Shown here piece after piece: positions 16,900 through 26,583 of a stretch of 61,610 nt of DNA (position 1 is its first letter; each line of letters opens with the position of its first letter). Under the pieces are notes generated by a model. The model was not told the origin of the DNA and ran no database searches. It saw only the letters and a list, made by a program, of their open reading frames with translations. The DNA is from Oscillospiraceae bacterium. Its GTDB lineage: Bacteria; Bacillota; Clostridia; Oscillospirales; Ruminococcaceae. The position numbers were made by a program, and so were the translations under genes. Location: NCBI GenBank assembly GCA_018380115.1, contig JAGZUF010000016.1, positions 1 to 61,610 on the forward strand. The letters are read 5' to 3'.

Positions 16900-17180
16900 A
16901 AACAATCATACATCCTTTTCTTTTTTCAGTATAAACAAGCGCGGTAAAAGAAAGGATGCCGCAGGGGGCGGCCTGCGCGGAAAGCGCGTGTTGTGCCAGC
17001 ACTGGGTGCGGCGGATGATATGGTTTGGCAAAAAAGCCGCCTCCTTTCCGTTTTTTTGAAGCGCCGCGCGCCTCAGGCGCGCACAAAGCGTCTTATTTTA
17101 CCACACAAAAAGCAGGGGCGCAAGCCCGCCGCGCGGCCCTGCGCCCCATTTTTCTCTCCCTGTGCCTGCGGCGCACAGCC

Positions 17181-18095
17181 TCAGTGCACCACCACCGCGC
17201 GGCTGCCCGCCTGTGCAAAAATATCCAGAAACGTCTGCTTATCCACCGTCTGTTCGCCGCGCAGAGGGTCTGCCGTTCTGCACTTTGTCTCGCCCATGCC
17301 GGTAAGCACCAGACAGTGCAGGTTCGCATACGGCGTATAAGTCTCGCCCGTATCCTCCAGAAGCCATGTATAGGACGAGGTGCGCGGCGGCTGCCAGTCT
17401 GTGGTTACCCACACAATCACCGGCGTGCCCGCTGCAAGGTACCCGGCAAGGCCCGCCTCTGTGACGCCTGTCACATCATAGGCGCGCAGGCTGCTGCCCG
17501 CTTTTTCCAGATAGGTATTCGCGCCCTCGCACAGCGCCCCGGCAAAGCAGTAAAAGCCCAGCGCGGCAGGGTCGCCGGGGTAGGCCCGCTCAGGGTTTGG
17601 CCCGAAGCGGGCGCCGCCGGCGCCCTCGTAAAAATCCTGCCGGGGAATGTAGCCGTAGGCAAGGTCCAGCATGTCGGCCTGCAGGCCGTAATAGCCCAGC
17701 ACACTGGCAAGGCTGGCCGCCTCGCAGCCGTTGGGCAGGGCGGGCTCCTGCAGCACAGGCACCACGTCAAGCCCGTGCAGCAGCGCGTCGCTTTTCCACA
17801 CAATAGAAGCCCCTGTGCACAGCACTGCCAGCAGGGCCAGCGCACACGCCAGGCACATGGCGGCGCGGCGCACACGCACACAGCCCCGGCTTTTTCTTTT
17901 TGTCCCTGCGCGCCCAGCCAAAAGCGCCCTTTCCCTTCCGGCGGGGCCTTCTGCCTGCGCCTGCTGAGGCGAAGCCGGAAGGGCGGCCACCTTTGCCCTT
18001 ATGCCTGCCCCATAATGGGAGTTCTCCCGCCCGCGGGAGAACTCCCGGGCAGCCCTGCCCGGTGGCGCCGAAAAAGCATGTGCGGCCAGTTCCAT
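17181..18095 (-). CDS. C39-like peptidase family protein, single-pass membrane
   Basis: 304 aa. A 75-residue basic N-terminal region and a membrane helix (76-98) precede a papain-like domain of the Peptidase_C39_2 type: LPNGCEAASLASVLGYYG (Cys124), NLHCLVLTG (His260) and a following ADPLRG Asp276, a plausible Cys-His-Asp triad. Such proteins are extracellular thiol peptidases of mostly unknown target. Start MELAAHAFSA follows GGGAGG; the longer frame reading is not supported. No transporter is fused, so it is not a bacteriocin exporter. Confidence 0.8.
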   Translation of the reverse strand: MELAAHAFSAPPGRAAREFSRGRENSHYGAGIRAKVAALPASPQQAQAEGPAGRERALLAGRAGTKRKSRGCVRVRRAAMCLACALALLAVLCTGASIVWKSDALLHGLDVVPVLQEPALPNGCEAASLASVLGYYGLQADMLDLAYGYIPRQDFYEGAGGARFGPNPERAYPGDPAALGFYCFAGALCEGANTYLEKAGSSLRAYDVTGVTEAGLAGYLAAGTPVIVWVTTDWQPPRTSSYTWLLEDTGETYTPYANLHCLVLTGMGETKCRTADPLRGEQTVDKQTFLDIFAQAGSRAVVVH

Positions 18096-18563
18096 TGAAG
18101 CCACCTCCCTTTTCTGTGGCTTCAGCATACGCCCGCAGCGTTTCATTTTTGTATGGAACTTGCATCCAAATCGTATCAGCGCAAATTTTTTGTGCCGGGC
18201 AGGGCGGGCGCCCGCAGCACCCCGGCCGGGGCGGCAGCCTGCACACGCCTTTTCAGGCCCTGCTGCCTGCCAGCCCGCAGCATCCCGCCTGTATTAAGTG
18301 CTCTGCCGCCGTTCACACGGCCGCCGGGCGCCTGTGCTCGTTCCAACCTTTCCCTCTCTGCCAGCCTGCTGCCCTTCCCCGGCTTCTGCACTTTGCCCGG
18401 ATATTTTCCGGTAAGGAGAAGGCCTCCTGAGCCCGCCCGCGGCGCCGCTGGGCCCGTTTGAAAAGGGCAAAGCCCCCGCAGCGCGGCTTTGGGCGGCATG
18501 CGCCGCAGGGGGGGCGTATTCTGCACGGCGGGCCGGGCTGGCCGCGGCAGCGCAAAAGCCGTA
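18096..18563. other. GC-rich gene-free stretch
   Basis: 468 bp between the C39-like gene and a GNAT gene. Several long frames exist on both strands but all have Pro/Arg/Ala-rich shadow composition and no ribosome site. I see no RNA gene or repeat in it. Confidence 0.5.
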
Positions 18564-19001
18564 TCACAGCGCCCGGCGCATTTCAATGTGAGGCTGGCCG
18601 CAGTCTAAAAACACTTCACCCACCGGGGAAAAGCCCAGCGCCTCGTAAAAGCTCTGCCGCTCCACCTGCGCGCCCAGGCTGGCCGTTTTTCCGCCTCGTG
18701 CTGCGGCCTCGCGGCACATCTCGCGCATCATGGCTCCGGCATATCCTCTGCCGCGCCGGGCCGCATATGTCGCCACGCGCCCAATATGCCATACGCCGGG
18801 CTGTTCCTCAAACATGCGGGCCGTGCACACCGGCTCGCCCGCCGCGTCGCGCCCCAGCACATGCAGGGCCGTCTTGTCCTGCTCGTCGCGGTCTTCCTCC
18901 AGCGTATAGCCCTGCTCGTCCACAAACACCCTTGTTCGGATAGCCAGCGCGGCCGCCATCTGCGGCGAAGAAAACCCGAACCATTCAAACGTTAAATCCA
19001 T
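18564..19001 (-). CDS. GNAT-family N-acetyltransferase
   Basis: 145 aa acetyl-CoA-dependent acetyltransferase. The acetyl-CoA loop is GRVATYAARRGRGYAGAMM and the end YEALGFSPVGEVFLDCGQPHIEMR resembles ElaA/YjcF-like enzymes. IRTRVFVDEQGYTLEEDRDEQD near the N-terminus is the ElaA-type opening. Acceptor unknown. It has an unusually long leader: the nearest good promoter is about 215 bp upstream. Confidence 0.88.
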   Translation of the reverse strand: MDLTFEWFGFSSPQMAAALAIRTRVFVDEQGYTLEEDRDEQDKTALHVLGRDAAGEPVCTARMFEEQPGVWHIGRVATYAARRGRGYAGAMMREMCREAAARGGKTASLGAQVERQSFYEALGFSPVGEVFLDCGQPHIEMRRAL

Positions 19002-19218
19002 CCCTTTTCCTTCCTTTCTCTGTCATGCCGCCTGCCCCGGCAAAGAGAACGCCGCCCCGCGCACTTCCCCCTTTGGGCTGCAAAATAAGCGCCGGATAAA
19101 AAAGAAAGCACCAAGACCCACACCTCCGCAACGCGGCCCTGACGGCGTGGCTCTCAATGCCCTGGACATCTGCACCCGGGGGAACAGACAAGCACCATGT
19201 GATTCATTTTTCGCAAAA

Positions 19219-19247
19219 ATTATAGCATATATCTTTTTCCGGCACAA
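19219..19247 (-). promoter_or_regulatory. Promoter upstream of the GNAT gene
   Basis: Minus-strand TTGTGC (19247-19242), 17-bp spacer, TATAAT (19224-19219). It would give a leader of about 210 nt before the acetyltransferase start at 19001; no ORF or clear riboswitch fold is seen in the leader. Confidence 0.5.
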
Positions 19248-19313
19248 GCCCTTTCTGCGGCAGGCCGCATACCGGCCTAAAGGCTGCGTGTGCCGGGCCG
19301 GCATTTTTCCGGC

Positions 19314-19580
19314 TTACAGCACCAGCACGGCGCGCAAAAGCAGCAGCATCACCACCCCCGGCGCCCCCAGCACCACAGCCACAAACGCCGTGGCATAGTT
19401 CAGCGCCAGCGCCACGCCCGTATAGCCCGCCAGCACGTCCACCGCCGCCAGCGCGGCAATGCCGCCGAACGCACTTTGCGCGGCGCGGGAAAGCGGGCGC
19501 TTCGAATGCCGCAGCGCGGCCAGCACGCAGCCCGCGCACAGCGCGGCAAAACCCAGCAGCAGCGTTTGCACAAATTCCAT
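19314..19580 (-). CDS. bofA: BofA-like membrane protein
   Basis: 88 aa with two to three hydrophobic segments and the family ending VVLGAPGVVMLLLLRAVL. BofA holds the SpoIVFB protease inactive until the forespore signals during sporulation; in genomes that no longer sporulate the gene often persists. ATG follows GAGGTGAAA. Assignment rests on size, topology and the C-terminal PGVVMLLLL motif, so it is moderate. Upstream on the same strand is rnr. Confidence 0.65.
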   Translation of the reverse strand: MEFVQTLLLGFAALCAGCVLAALRHSKRPLSRAAQSAFGGIAALAAVDVLAGYTGVALALNYATAFVAVVLGAPGVVMLLLLRAVLVL

Positions 19581-19648
19581 GCCGTTTCACCTCAACACAT
19601 CTGTATGCGGACAAGGTGTGCGTTATGCACGGCATGTCCCGCGGCGCG

Positions 19649-21727
19649 TCAGGCAAGGGCAAAGTCGATGTTGCCGCTTGCCACGTCTGCGGCAAGCAGC
19701 TTCACGCGCACAGCATCGCCCACGCGCCAGCTTTTTCCGCCGGTTTCGTCTGCCAGATCTGCATTCTTGGAAAGCACCAGCCGCCCGCGGGAAAGCTCGC
19801 CCGCGCGAACAAGGCCCTCCACCGTATTTTCAAGCTGCACATAAATGCCAAAGCTGGTGACGCCGGTAATGACGCCTGCAAAGCCCTCGCCCAGGAAGCC
19901 GCGCATATATTCGGCCTTATAACATTCCTCTATATCCCGCTCCGCCGCGGCGGCGGCCTGCTCGCGCCCACTGGCGCGCTGGGCCGCGCGCTCTGCCGCC
20001 TGCGCCGCGCCTTTCTCCGGCTTTTCGCCCGCGCACAGCGCGCTGAGGGCCCGGTGCACGCAGATGTCCGGGTAGCGGCGGATGGGTGAGGTAAAGTGCG
20101 CGTAATCTGCAAGGCACAGCGCAAAATGGCCCTTTGGGCGCGGCGAATACACAGCCTTGCTCATGGCCCGCAGCACGCTCATGTGCACGCACGCGGCAAG
20201 CGGCGTGCCGCGCGTGCGCGCCAGCAGGTCTGCCAGCTCCTGCGCCGCGGGCACCGTTTGGGCAAAATGGTGCGGCACCGAAAGCGCAGCCAACGTCTCG
20301 CGCAGCTCCTGCGCCTTCTGGGGGCTGGGTGCCTCGTGCACACGGTACACGCAGGGCACGCCCGCCTCGCGCGCACAGCGCGCGGCGCACATGTTGGCGC
20401 ACAGCATGCACTCTTCGATAATGCGCTCGGCAAGGCCCCGGCTGCGCCGGGCAACGCCCACGCACACGCCCTCGGTATTCACGCTCAGCTTTGCCTCGGG
20501 CGTGTCCAGCTCCAGCGCGCCGCGGGCCGCGCGCCGCGCGGCCAGGGCCCGGTACAGGAGCTCCAGCGCCGCAAGCTGCCCGCGCACAGGGGCATACTTT
20601 TCTACAAGCCCCGGCGCCGCTTCGCCCGCCAGCACCTCGTTTATCTCGCCGTATACGCCCTTCACACGCGAACGGATCACGCTTTTCACAAAGCGGAAGC
20701 TCTGCACCTCGCCCGCCTCGGAAAGCTCCATCAGGCAGGAAAAACACAGCCTGTCCTCGCCTTCGTTCAGGCTGCATATGCCGTTTGAAAGCGCGCGCGG
20801 CAGCATAGGCACCACTTTGTCTGCGTAATACACCGAGGTGCCGCGCGAAAAGGCGGCCTCCTCCAGGGCAGTGCCTGGCTTTACATAGTGGCTCACGTCT
20901 GCAATATGCACGCCCAGCGAAAAGCCGCCCGGCCGCCGGGCGATGCTCACGGCATCGTCAATGTCCTTCGTGTCGGCAGAGTCTATGGTGAACACGGCCT
21001 CCCCGCGCAGGTCCAGCCTGCCGTGCAGCTCCTGTTCCGAAATGCCCGCCGCTGCAAGGGCCTTGGCCTCATCCTTTGCTTTTGTGGAAAAATGCGTCTC
21101 GATGTCCGCCTCATACAATATGGCTTTCGCGCAGGCGCGCGCGCTTTGCGCGCTGCCGAACCGCATGGCGACGCCCGCGCGGTGCGCCTCGTGGGTGCCG
21201 CCGCGCTCCAGCAGCTCTACCGCCACCTTCTCGCCCTCGCGCGCGCCGCCGTCCAGCCCTTTTTTCAGCACAAGGCACAGGGCCGGGCACACGTCCGGCA
21301 GGAACACCAGCCTGCCCTCCCGCCGTTCCACGGTGCCGGCAAAACGGTTCTGCTCCTTTGTCACAGCCAGCACCTCGCCCTCGGCAGAGCCCTCTTTCTG
21401 CGGGTGGCCGAACAGGCTCACCAGCACCTCGTCGCCCGGCATGGCGCCGCGCAGAAAGCGCCCGGGAATAAACACATCCGGGCCGCCCGATGCCGGGCGC
21501 GCGAAACCAAACCCGCGCGCCAGCTTCACCAGCGTGCAGGGCACGGCGTGCTGCGCCTGCTCGGTGCACAGGGCATACACGCCCTCGCGGCACAGCACCT
21601 TGTTCTTTTCACACAGCTGCGCCAGCGCCTTCGCCACCTTTTTATCGTTGCCAAGGCGGGCCTTCAGCGCGGCCCTTGTGCAGGGCTGCTGCTCAAGCTG
21701 GCGCAGTATTTTCGTTTTGATGCTCAT
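19649..21727 (-). CDS. rnr: Ribonuclease R
   Basis: 3-prime to 5-prime exoribonuclease that degrades structured RNA and works with tmRNA. 692 aa. N-terminal winged-helix (RAALKARLGNDKKVAKALAQL), two cold-shock domains, the RNB domain with FTIDSADTKDIDDAVSI (metal-binding aspartates), and a C-terminal S1 domain (GFAGVITGVTSFGIYVQLEN). The start at MSIKTKIL (21727) is supported by AGAGGAAGC. Downstream of secG, a common arrangement in Firmicutes (secG-rnr-smpB). Confidence 0.95.
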   Translation of the reverse strand: MSIKTKILRQLEQQPCTRAALKARLGNDKKVAKALAQLCEKNKVLCREGVYALCTEQAQHAVPCTLVKLARGFGFARPASGGPDVFIPGRFLRGAMPGDEVLVSLFGHPQKEGSAEGEVLAVTKEQNRFAGTVERREGRLVFLPDVCPALCLVLKKGLDGGAREGEKVAVELLERGGTHEAHRAGVAMRFGSAQSARACAKAILYEADIETHFSTKAKDEAKALAAAGISEQELHGRLDLRGEAVFTIDSADTKDIDDAVSIARRPGGFSLGVHIADVSHYVKPGTALEEAAFSRGTSVYYADKVVPMLPRALSNGICSLNEGEDRLCFSCLMELSEAGEVQSFRFVKSVIRSRVKGVYGEINEVLAGEAAPGLVEKYAPVRGQLAALELLYRALAARRAARGALELDTPEAKLSVNTEGVCVGVARRSRGLAERIIEECMLCANMCAARCAREAGVPCVYRVHEAPSPQKAQELRETLAALSVPHHFAQTVPAAQELADLLARTRGTPLAACVHMSVLRAMSKAVYSPRPKGHFALCLADYAHFTSPIRRYPDICVHRALSALCAGEKPEKGAAQAAERAAQRASGREQAAAAAERDIEECYKAEYMRGFLGEGFAGVITGVTSFGIYVQLENTVEGLVRAGELSRGRLVLSKNADLADETGGKSWRVGDAVRVKLLAADVASGNIDFALA

Positions 21728-21767
21728 AGCTTCCTCTTTTCTCGCGGCGGGGGGCACAAGATGCAAA

Positions 21768-21819
21768 AAGGCCCGCAGCGCAGGGGTGTCGGGCGACACA
21801 CCGCATGCCAGCGGGCCTT
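21768..21819 (-). terminator. secG terminator
   Basis: AAGGCCCGC (21768-21776) pairs with GCGGGCCTT (21811-21819) around an inner GTGTCG/CGACAC hairpin; on the minus strand a TTTTT run follows. It separates secG from rnr. Confidence 0.7.
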
Positions 21820-21831
21820 ACATGCAAAAGC

Positions 21832-22080
21832 TTATTTTGCCAGTGCGCTGATGACATTCACGCCGATGGTGAGCACAAACAGCACCACGGCAGCCACCTT
21901 CGTGTACTTCACCATCAGGCTGGAAGGCGTGCGGCTGCGGCCGTCCATCATCATCATTTCGCCGCCGCCGATTACACCGGCAAGGCCGTTTCCCTTTGAA
22001 TCCTGCAGCAGCACCAGAATCACAATGGCAATGCTGGCTAAAATCAGCAGAACACCGCTGATAATCTCTAAAATAGTCAT
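21832..22080 (-). CDS. secG: Preprotein translocase subunit SecG
   Basis: 82 aa with two membrane helices. ILVLLQDSKGNGLAGVIGGG is the family signature between the helices, followed by a conserved linker and second helix ending ISALAK. SecG joins SecY and SecE in the membrane export channel. ATG follows GGAGGGTTT. Confidence 0.95.
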   Translation of the reverse strand: MTILEIISGVLLILASIAIVILVLLQDSKGNGLAGVIGGGEMMMMDGRSRTPSSLMVKYTKVAAVVLFVLTIGVNVISALAK

Positions 22081-22229
22081 GCCGGTAAACCCTCCATTTT
22101 ATACGGCGCGAAACAACCGCACCTTAAAAGCATTATTGATAATAGCATATCCGCCTGCAAAAAGCAAGCGTTTTCTGCATCGGGGCGCGCATTTTCGCAT
22201 GCCCGGCGGGAACAGCCCCCTGCCCGGCC

Positions 22230-24476
22230 TTACAGCAGGCTTGTCTGCTCCACGGCGTCCTCGGCGCGCACAAGCGCGCCCATGGCGGGCAGCGTGCGCA
22301 CGCGGTAGCGGTGCGCGTCGGCAAGCTCCAGCCCGGCGGCCAGGCGCACGCCTGTGATATGCTGGTTCTTTTTCAGCGTCAGCACATTCACGCCCGCAGT
22401 ATTTTTCGTCTGCTTTTCCGGTATCTGGGCAGAGTGCACCAGAAGCATGCGCCCGGCGCTGGTGGTGACAGCAAGCTCCGCCTCTTCATGCAGGTAAGCC
22501 GCCCACACCAGCTTCGCCTTATCGGAATAAGCGTTGATAAGCTTTTTGCGGTTCTGCTTTGTGGCATAGCTCTGCATGGGCACCTTGGCGCACTTGCCGT
22601 TTTCGAACAGGAACAGCATGTGGCCCGCGTAGTCTTCTGTAAGGGCCATATACACGGGCCTCTCGCCCGCGTCCATGCCGAGGCGGGCGGGCACATATTC
22701 GCCCATCACGCTGGCCTTGCCGTCTGCAAAATCGCCCACGCGGCATTTATATACCTGCTGCGCGCTGGTGAAGAACAAAAGCTGGGCGTTGTTTTTCGTC
22801 TCGATGGTGCGCACCACCTCGTCGCCCTCCTTCAGCTTCTGCTCGCCGGACATGCGCAGCGAAAGCGGCGTTATCTTTTTGAAGTAGCCCTCGCGGGTGT
22901 AGAACACCGTCACGGGGTAATCGGGCATTGCGTCCTCTTCCTCTTCCTCCTCGTGCTGCGGCGCCTCGTACAAGATCTCGCTGCGGCGCGCCTCGCCGTA
23001 CTGCTTTGCCACAGCGGCCAGCTCTGCCATAATGATTTTTTTAATCTTTGCCGGGCTGGCCAGGATGCCCCTGAGCTCTGCAATGGCGTTTTCCAGCTCC
23101 TGTATCTCCTGTGTGCGCTTCAGGATGTACTCGCGGTTCAAATGGCGCAGCTTAATCTCGGCCACATATTCCGCCTGCACCTGGTCGATGCCGAAGCCTA
23201 TCATCAGGTTGGGCACCACCTCGGCCTCCTCGGCCGTCTCGCGCACGATGCGCACAGCCTTGTCGATATCCAGCAGAATGGCCGCCAGGCCCTGCAGAAG
23301 GTGCAGGCGTTTTTCCTTGCCGGCCAGCTCGAAATACGTGCGGCGGCGCACGCATTCGGTGCGGAAGGCGGCCCACTCGGCCAGTATCTCGCGCACGCCC
23401 ATCACGCGCGGCATGCCCGCAATAAGCACGTTGAAGTTGCAGGAGAAGCTGTCCTCCAGCGGCGTTAAGCGGAATAGCTTTTGCATCACCCTGTCCGGGT
23501 CCTGCCCGCGCTTGAGGTCAATGGTGAGCTTCAGGCCGTTCAGGTCTGTCTCGTCGCGCATGTCGCTGATTTCCTTCACGCGCCCGGCCTTTACAAGCTC
23601 GGCTATCTTGTCCATCACGGCCTCCACCGTGGTGGTGGGCGGTATCTGCCGTATCTCCAGCATATTGCCGTCCCTCTGGTAGTCGTACTTCGCGCGCACG
23701 CGCACGCTGCCGCGGCCCGTCTCGTAGATATTGTCTATCTCTTTTTCGTTATACAGGATATAGCCTCCGCCCACAAAATCCGGCGCGGGCATGGTGGCCT
23801 TGATGTCGTGCTGCGGGTCTTTCAAAAGGGCGATGGTGGTCTCGCACAGCTCGGCCAGGTTGAACGAGCAGATGGACGAGGCCATGCCCACGGCAATGCC
23901 CAGCGTATTGTTCGCCAAAATGGTGGGGAATGTCACGGGCAGAAGCGTGGGCTCGGTGGTGGTGGCGTCGTAGTTGTCCACAAAATCCACAGTGTCCTTG
24001 TCGATGTCGCGGAACAGCTCCTCGCACACGGGCTCCAGTTTGGCCTCGGTGTAGCGCGAGGCGGCGCACGCCATGTCGCGGCTGTACGCCTTGCCAAAGT
24101 TGCCCTTGCCGGATACATACGGCACCAGCAGGCTTTCGTTCGTACGGGCAAGGCGCACCATGGTGTCGTAAATGGCCGCGTCGCCGTGCGGGTTCAGGTG
24201 CATGGTGCTGCCCACGATGTTGGCGCTTTTTGTGCGCGCGCCCTTCAGCAGGCCCATGTCGTACATGGTGTACAGCACCTTGCGGTGCGCGGGCTTGAAG
24301 CCGTCTATCTCCGGCAGGGCGCGCGAGACGATAACGCTCATCGCATAGGGCATATAGTTCGTCTCCAGCGTCTGCGTGATGGGCGTTTCCAGCACGCTGC
24401 CCGCGTCGGGTATCTCCACGCCTTCGCCCAGCTGCGGGCGCAGGGGCACGGGCTGTTTTTTCTGTTTTTTTGCCAT
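22230..24476 (-). CDS. Type IIA DNA topoisomerase subunit A (ParC/GyrA paralogue)
   Basis: 748 aa. Strand-passage subunit: MPYAMSVIVSRALPEIDGFKPAHRKVLYTMYDMG opens the winged-helix domain (shown here over residues 42-75), ACAASRYTEAKL carries the DNA-linking Tyr142, and residues 540-748 form a shortened C-terminal beta-pinwheel. A Glu-rich linker lies at 526-535. In the quinolone region NPHGDAAIYD has Ala100 where E. coli GyrA has Ser83. Size and divergence fit the second, topoisomerase IV-like set of Clostridia rather than the main gyrase. Starts 29 bp after its partner subunit stops, so they form an operon. Confidence 0.88.
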   Translation of the reverse strand: MAKKQKKQPVPLRPQLGEGVEIPDAGSVLETPITQTLETNYMPYAMSVIVSRALPEIDGFKPAHRKVLYTMYDMGLLKGARTKSANIVGSTMHLNPHGDAAIYDTMVRLARTNESLLVPYVSGKGNFGKAYSRDMACAASRYTEAKLEPVCEELFRDIDKDTVDFVDNYDATTTEPTLLPVTFPTILANNTLGIAVGMASSICSFNLAELCETTIALLKDPQHDIKATMPAPDFVGGGYILYNEKEIDNIYETGRGSVRVRAKYDYQRDGNMLEIRQIPPTTTVEAVMDKIAELVKAGRVKEISDMRDETDLNGLKLTIDLKRGQDPDRVMQKLFRLTPLEDSFSCNFNVLIAGMPRVMGVREILAEWAAFRTECVRRRTYFELAGKEKRLHLLQGLAAILLDIDKAVRIVRETAEEAEVVPNLMIGFGIDQVQAEYVAEIKLRHLNREYILKRTQEIQELENAIAELRGILASPAKIKKIIMAELAAVAKQYGEARRSEILYEAPQHEEEEEEDAMPDYPVTVFYTREGYFKKITPLSLRMSGEQKLKEGDEVVRTIETKNNAQLLFFTSAQQVYKCRVGDFADGKASVMGEYVPARLGMDAGERPVYMALTEDYAGHMLFLFENGKCAKVPMQSYATKQNRKKLINAYSDKAKLVWAAYLHEEAELAVTTSAGRMLLVHSAQIPEKQTKNTAGVNVLTLKKNQHITGVRLAAGLELADAHRYRVRTLPAMGALVRAEDAVEQTSLL

Positions 24477-24505
24477 GCGTATTTCTCCTTACTGTGCGGC
24501 CCGGC

Positions 24506-26485
24506 TCAGGATACGTCCAGCTCGTCCAGATATTCGTGCCCGTGCTGCGCAATGTGCTCCTTGCGGCCGGCGAGGTTGTCGCCCAAAAGCAAATCGAACA
24601 TGGCGGCAGTAGCCTCGGCGTCCGTGGGCGTCACCTTGATAAGGCGGCGGCTGGCCGGGTTCATGGTGGTGAGCCACATCATTTCGGCGTCATTTTCGCC
24701 AAGGCCCTTCGAGCGCTGAATGGTATATTTTGCGCTGCCGATGCGCGCAAGAAACTCGGCCTTTTCCGGCTCGGTATAGGCAAAATACGTTTTGCCCTTG
24801 GAATTTATCTCGTACAGGGGCGACTCTGCAATATACACATATCCCTCTTTGATAAGCGTGGGCACGAGGCGGTAGATCATGGTGAGGATAAGCGTGCGGA
24901 TCTGGTAGCCGTCCACATCCGCGTCCGTGCAGATGATGATCTTATTCCAGCGCAGGTTGGAGAGCTCAAAGCTGGAGAGGTCTTTTTTCGCCTTGCCGGA
25001 AAGCTCCACCCCGCAGCCCAGCACCTTGATAAGGTCTGTGATGACGTCGCTTTTGAAAATGCGCGCATAGTCTGCCTTCAGGCAGTTCAAAATTTTGCCG
25101 CGCACGGGCATGATAGCCTGATACTCGGAATCGCGGCTGGTCTTCACCGCACCCATGGCGGAATCGCCCTCCACGATATACAATTCGCGCTTTGCAAGGT
25201 CTTTCGAACGGCAGTCCACAAATTTCTGCACACGGTTCGCAATGTCAAGCTGCTTTGTCAGCGTGTTCTTCAGCCCAAGGCGCGTTTTGTCCGCGTGCTC
25301 GCGGCTCTGCTTGTTGATAAGCACCTGCTGGGCTATTTTCAGCGCTTCATCCGGCTTTTCCAGGAAATACACTTCCAAGTTATGGCGCAAAAATTCCGTC
25401 ATGGCCTGCTGGATGAAGCGGTTGGTAATGGATTTTTTCGTTTGGTTCTCGTAGCTCGTCTGGGTAGAGAAAGAGGAGGAGACGAAGATGAGGCAATCCT
25501 GCACATCCTCGAACTTTATTTTGCTCTCGCCCTTTTTATACATATTTTTCTGGTGCAGAAAGGCGTCTATCTGCGCCACAAAGGCGGCCTTCACGGCCTT
25601 GTCCGGGCTGCCGCCGTGCTCAAGCCAGGAGGAATTGTGGTAATACTCCAGCAGCCGCGCCTTATTGGAAAAGCAGAAGGCCGCGTTCATCTTCACCTTG
25701 TAGTCTGGCTTGTCCTCACGGTCCCGCCCTTCGGCGGCAGACTGGCAGAAGCGCACCGGCGTCAGGCTCTCGCCGTCCGCCAGCTCTTCCACATAGTCTT
25801 CAATACCCTTTTCGTAAAAGAAGTCCTTCTGCTGCCTGCCCTCCGGCGTCTCGTAGCGGAATTCGAACGTGACGCCCGCATTCACCACAGCCTGCCGCTT
25901 GATGGTATCCAGGTAATATTCCACCGGCACATTGATGTCGGTGAACACCTCGCGGTCCGGCTTCCAGCGTATCTTAGAGCCGGTTTTGCGGCGCGAAGAC
26001 GGCTCTTTATGCAAGCCGCCCACGTTTTCACCCTTCTGAAAATCCAGGTGATAGTGGAAGCCGTCGCGCCACACGTCCGCCTGCATCCATTCCGAGGAAT
26101 ACTGCGTGGCGCACAGGCCGAGGCCGTTCAGGCCCAGAGAATACTCATAGCTCTCCTGTCCGGCGGAATATTTTCCGCCCGCATACAGCTCGCAGAACAG
26201 AAGCTCCCAGTTATAGCGGTTTTCCTTCTGGTTGAAATCCACCGGCATGCCGCGGCCGAAATCCTCTATCTCCACCGAGCCGTCGGAAAAGCGTGTGATA
26301 AGGATGCGGTCGCCGTAGCCCTGGCGCGCCTCGTCGATAGAGTTTGAGAGTATCTCGAAAATGGAATGGGCGCACCCGTCCACGCCGTCCGAGCCGAAAA
26401 TGACGCCCGGGCGCTTGCGCACACGGTCGGCTCCTTTCAGCATGGTGATACTCTCATTCGTATATGCTGCGTTCTTTTTCGCCAT
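24506..26485 (-). CDS. Type IIA DNA topoisomerase subunit B (ParE/GyrB paralogue)
   Basis: 659 aa ATPase subunit. GHKL motifs: EILSNSIDEA (Glu44, Asn48), IEDFGRGMPVDF and LGLNGLGLCATQ. The TOPRIM domain shows YIVEGDSAMG and ICTDADVDGYQIRT, and QRSKGLGENDAEMM is the family end motif. Together with the downstream A subunit it should relax or decatenate DNA. Start MAKKNAAYTNES is 26485, after CGGAGGAAA; a start 27 bases earlier has no such site. Confidence 0.9.
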   Translation of the reverse strand: MAKKNAAYTNESITMLKGADRVRKRPGVIFGSDGVDGCAHSIFEILSNSIDEARQGYGDRILITRFSDGSVEIEDFGRGMPVDFNQKENRYNWELLFCELYAGGKYSAGQESYEYSLGLNGLGLCATQYSSEWMQADVWRDGFHYHLDFQKGENVGGLHKEPSSRRKTGSKIRWKPDREVFTDINVPVEYYLDTIKRQAVVNAGVTFEFRYETPEGRQQKDFFYEKGIEDYVEELADGESLTPVRFCQSAAEGRDREDKPDYKVKMNAAFCFSNKARLLEYYHNSSWLEHGGSPDKAVKAAFVAQIDAFLHQKNMYKKGESKIKFEDVQDCLIFVSSSFSTQTSYENQTKKSITNRFIQQAMTEFLRHNLEVYFLEKPDEALKIAQQVLINKQSREHADKTRLGLKNTLTKQLDIANRVQKFVDCRSKDLAKRELYIVEGDSAMGAVKTSRDSEYQAIMPVRGKILNCLKADYARIFKSDVITDLIKVLGCGVELSGKAKKDLSSFELSNLRWNKIIICTDADVDGYQIRTLILTMIYRLVPTLIKEGYVYIAESPLYEINSKGKTYFAYTEPEKAEFLARIGSAKYTIQRSKGLGENDAEMMWLTTMNPASRRLIKVTPTDAEATAAMFDLLLGDNLAGRKEHIAQHGHEYLDELDVS

Positions 26486-26583
26486 GGTTTCCTCCGGATG
26501 CGGTATTTTCACGAAAGCGCCGCGCGCACAAGGGGCTGTCCCCCTGCGCCGCGCGGCGGTTCATATTTCAAAAAGCTGCCTGC

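Noticed and set aside
18176..18586. 136-aa minus-strand frame in the gap before the GNAT gene
   Set aside because: Arg/Pro/Gly-rich, overlaps the real GNAT gene and has no ribosome site.
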